Shown here: piece by piece, positions 6,731 through 7,286 of the stretch | How positions within the stretch are numbered: the stretch's first letter is position 1 | Layout of the letters: each line of letters starts with the position of its first letter | NCBI GenBank assembly: GCA_902800435.1 | Contig: CADCEQ010000074.1 | Location: 1-7,286, forward strand | Direction of reading: 5' to 3' | Source: an uncultured Prevotellaceae bacterium | GTDB lineage: Bacteria > Bacteroidota > Bacteroidia > Bacteroidales > Bacteroidaceae | DNA length: 7,286 nucleotides | Program-made: the position numbers and the translations under genes | Notes under the pieces: model-generated | What the model saw: the letters and a program-made list of their open reading frames with translations, nothing else | The model's database searches: none | What the model was told of the DNA's origin: nothing

Positions 6731-6802
6731 CCTGCACTTCCTGCACTGAGCCTCATTATCAGCAAGCTAGAACTGCCGGAACCTGCACTGGAACCTGCAA
6801 CT
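6731..6802 (+). repeat. Cluster of CCTGCACT-like short repeats
   Basis: Four copies lie just after the CotH gene stop: CCTGCACT at 6731-6738, 6740-6747 and 6782-6789, and CCTGCAACT at 6794-6802. The last two belong to a longer unit beginning GGAACCTGCA (6778 and 6790), 12 bases apart; the first is also preceded by GAA. The copies are seen directly, but the role is unknown. They occupy the 3' side of the CotH gene in a convergent intergenic region. Confidence 0.6.
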
Positions 6803-6870
6803 CCGTCGGGCCGCCGCCATTGAGGTCGATTTATGCGACGGAAACATCAACGCCAAACATTTGGGATATT

Positions 6871-6916
6871 CTTTGCAAGCAAAGCGACCATAGGTCGAGC
6901 GCTGCACAATTATGTG
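6871..6916. other. Run of small palindromes in the convergent spacer, possible transcription end region
   Basis: In order: CTTTGC-AA-GCAAAG (6871-6884), CGACC-ATA-GGTCG (6885-6897), AGCGCT (6898-6903) and CACA-ATTA-TGTG (6905-6916). They are almost back to back and lie between two genes facing each other, where bidirectional termination would be useful. None is followed by a good T-run on either strand, so I do not call a terminator. The stretch 6803-6932 otherwise holds no credible gene. Confidence 0.4.
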
Positions 6917-6932
6917 ATAAGTAGCATATTTA

Positions 6933-7286
6933 CTACATTCGCTGACGCTCTGCCTGTCCAGCACCTGTACCTTTATACTTGCTCTTCTGGGCGTTGAAGG
7001 TGTAGCGGATAGAGATGTCCAGACGGTGGCTACGGCTTCGTGTTTTTTGCACAGTGTAGAAGAAACCACAATCATGAGCCATATCCTGTACGCTACGCTG
7101 GAACACATCGCTAATGCTGGCACGCAGGCACAGGGCATCGATCTTCAGCCAGCACTTCTGTACCACAAAACGGATGTTGTATGAGGGCGAGAGAATACGG
7201 TAGTTCAGTACATCACCCTTGGTCTGGATGTTGGCATTGGCCTCCAACTGCCAGCTGTGCTTAAATCGGAAGGTGTTGTTCAGGTC
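6933..7286 (-). CDS. Outer-membrane beta-barrel protein (TonB-receptor-like family), C-terminal part
   Basis: The minus-strand frame is open from the window edge (7286) to a TAG at 6935-6933, giving 117 residues of a protein whose N-terminus lies outside. The sequence alternates polar and hydrophobic residues as in transmembrane beta strands (FRFKHSWQLEANANIQTKG, YNIRFVVQKCWLKIDALCLRASISDVFQRS, RLDISIRYTFN). It ends with AQKSKYKGTGAGQAERQRM, the tail typical of the Bacteroidetes 'outer membrane protein beta-barrel family' related to TonB-dependent receptors. Such proteins sit in the outer membrane and often carry an N-terminal carboxypeptidase-like domain and plug; the substrate cannot be told from this piece. 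A TTG at 7247 is an internal leucine, not a start, because the frame and the barrel-like pattern continue upstream. It converges with the CotH gene, with 204 bases between the stops. Two sampled 60-base lines are about 49-50% GC, against about 67% in a sampled CotH line. Confidence 0.85.
   Translation of the reverse strand, partial: DLNNTFRFKHSWQLEANANIQTKGDVLNYRILSPSYNIRFVVQKCWLKIDALCLRASISDVFQRSVQDMAHDCGFFYTVQKTRSRSHRLDISIRYTFNAQKSKYKGTGAGQAERQRM

Noticed and set aside
6860..6876. TTTG and ATTCTTTG resembling a promoter in the convergent spacer
   Set aside because: The two boxes are less than 10 bases apart instead of about 20, the -7 box lacks the leading TA, and no + strand gene follows.
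6767..7138. Minus-strand 123-codon open frame overlapping the beta-barrel gene
   Set aside because: It lies in another frame on the same strand as the beta-barrel coding frame, which has clear family features, and its product has no recognisable pattern.

Overview
The window looks like the chromosome of a Bacteroidales bacterium, most likely a high-GC gut or rumen member of Prevotellaceae. The evidence is a textbook Bacteroidetes promoter (TTTG, 20-nt spacer, TACCTTTG), weak or absent Shine-Dalgarno sequences, a recF-DUF721 gene pair, a secreted CotH/lamin-tail protein with a C-terminus resembling a type IX secretion signal, and an outer-membrane beta-barrel protein ending in the KSKYKGTGAG tail common in this phylum.

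Bases 1-2630 carry three housekeeping genes on the + strand. These are the C-terminal part of RecF (recombinational repair; its N-terminus with Walker A lies outside the window), a 96-residue DUF721/DciA-like protein starting at TTG, and a complete 486-residue M20-type aminoacyl-histidine dipeptidase (PepD). A 7-nt tandem repeat spans the recF stop and fills the gap before the DUF721 gene.

Bases 2631-3180 have no credible protein gene. They hold an unusual pair of 9-nt repeat arrays in opposite orientation (GAGTTCARG and its complement), two compact palindromes, the promoter noted above, tRNA-Ser(GCU), tRNA-Glu(CUC) and a strong intrinsic terminator. The two tRNAs appear to form one transcription unit.

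Bases 3189-6728 encode one very large secreted protein of 1179 residues. From N to C it has a signal peptide, a lamin-tail domain, a chitobiase-C-like beta domain, a CotH kinase-like domain with its key acidic residues intact, a small beta domain apparently split by a galactose-binding-like module, a second lamin-tail domain and a probable T9SS sorting domain. Its start codon lies only 14 nt after the terminator's T-run and no separate promoter is visible, so how it is transcribed is an open question.

Bases 6729-6932 separate it from a convergent, partial minus-strand gene (6933-7286) for the C-terminus of an outer-membrane beta-barrel protein. This spacer contains four CCTGCACT-like repeats and a run of small palindromes. 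The last gene is visibly lower in GC than the CotH gene.

I found no CRISPR array, insertion sequence, phage gene or defence system. The most interesting items are the CotH-like secreted kinase candidate with its nested domain, its position directly behind a tRNA terminator, and the inverted 9-mer arrays.
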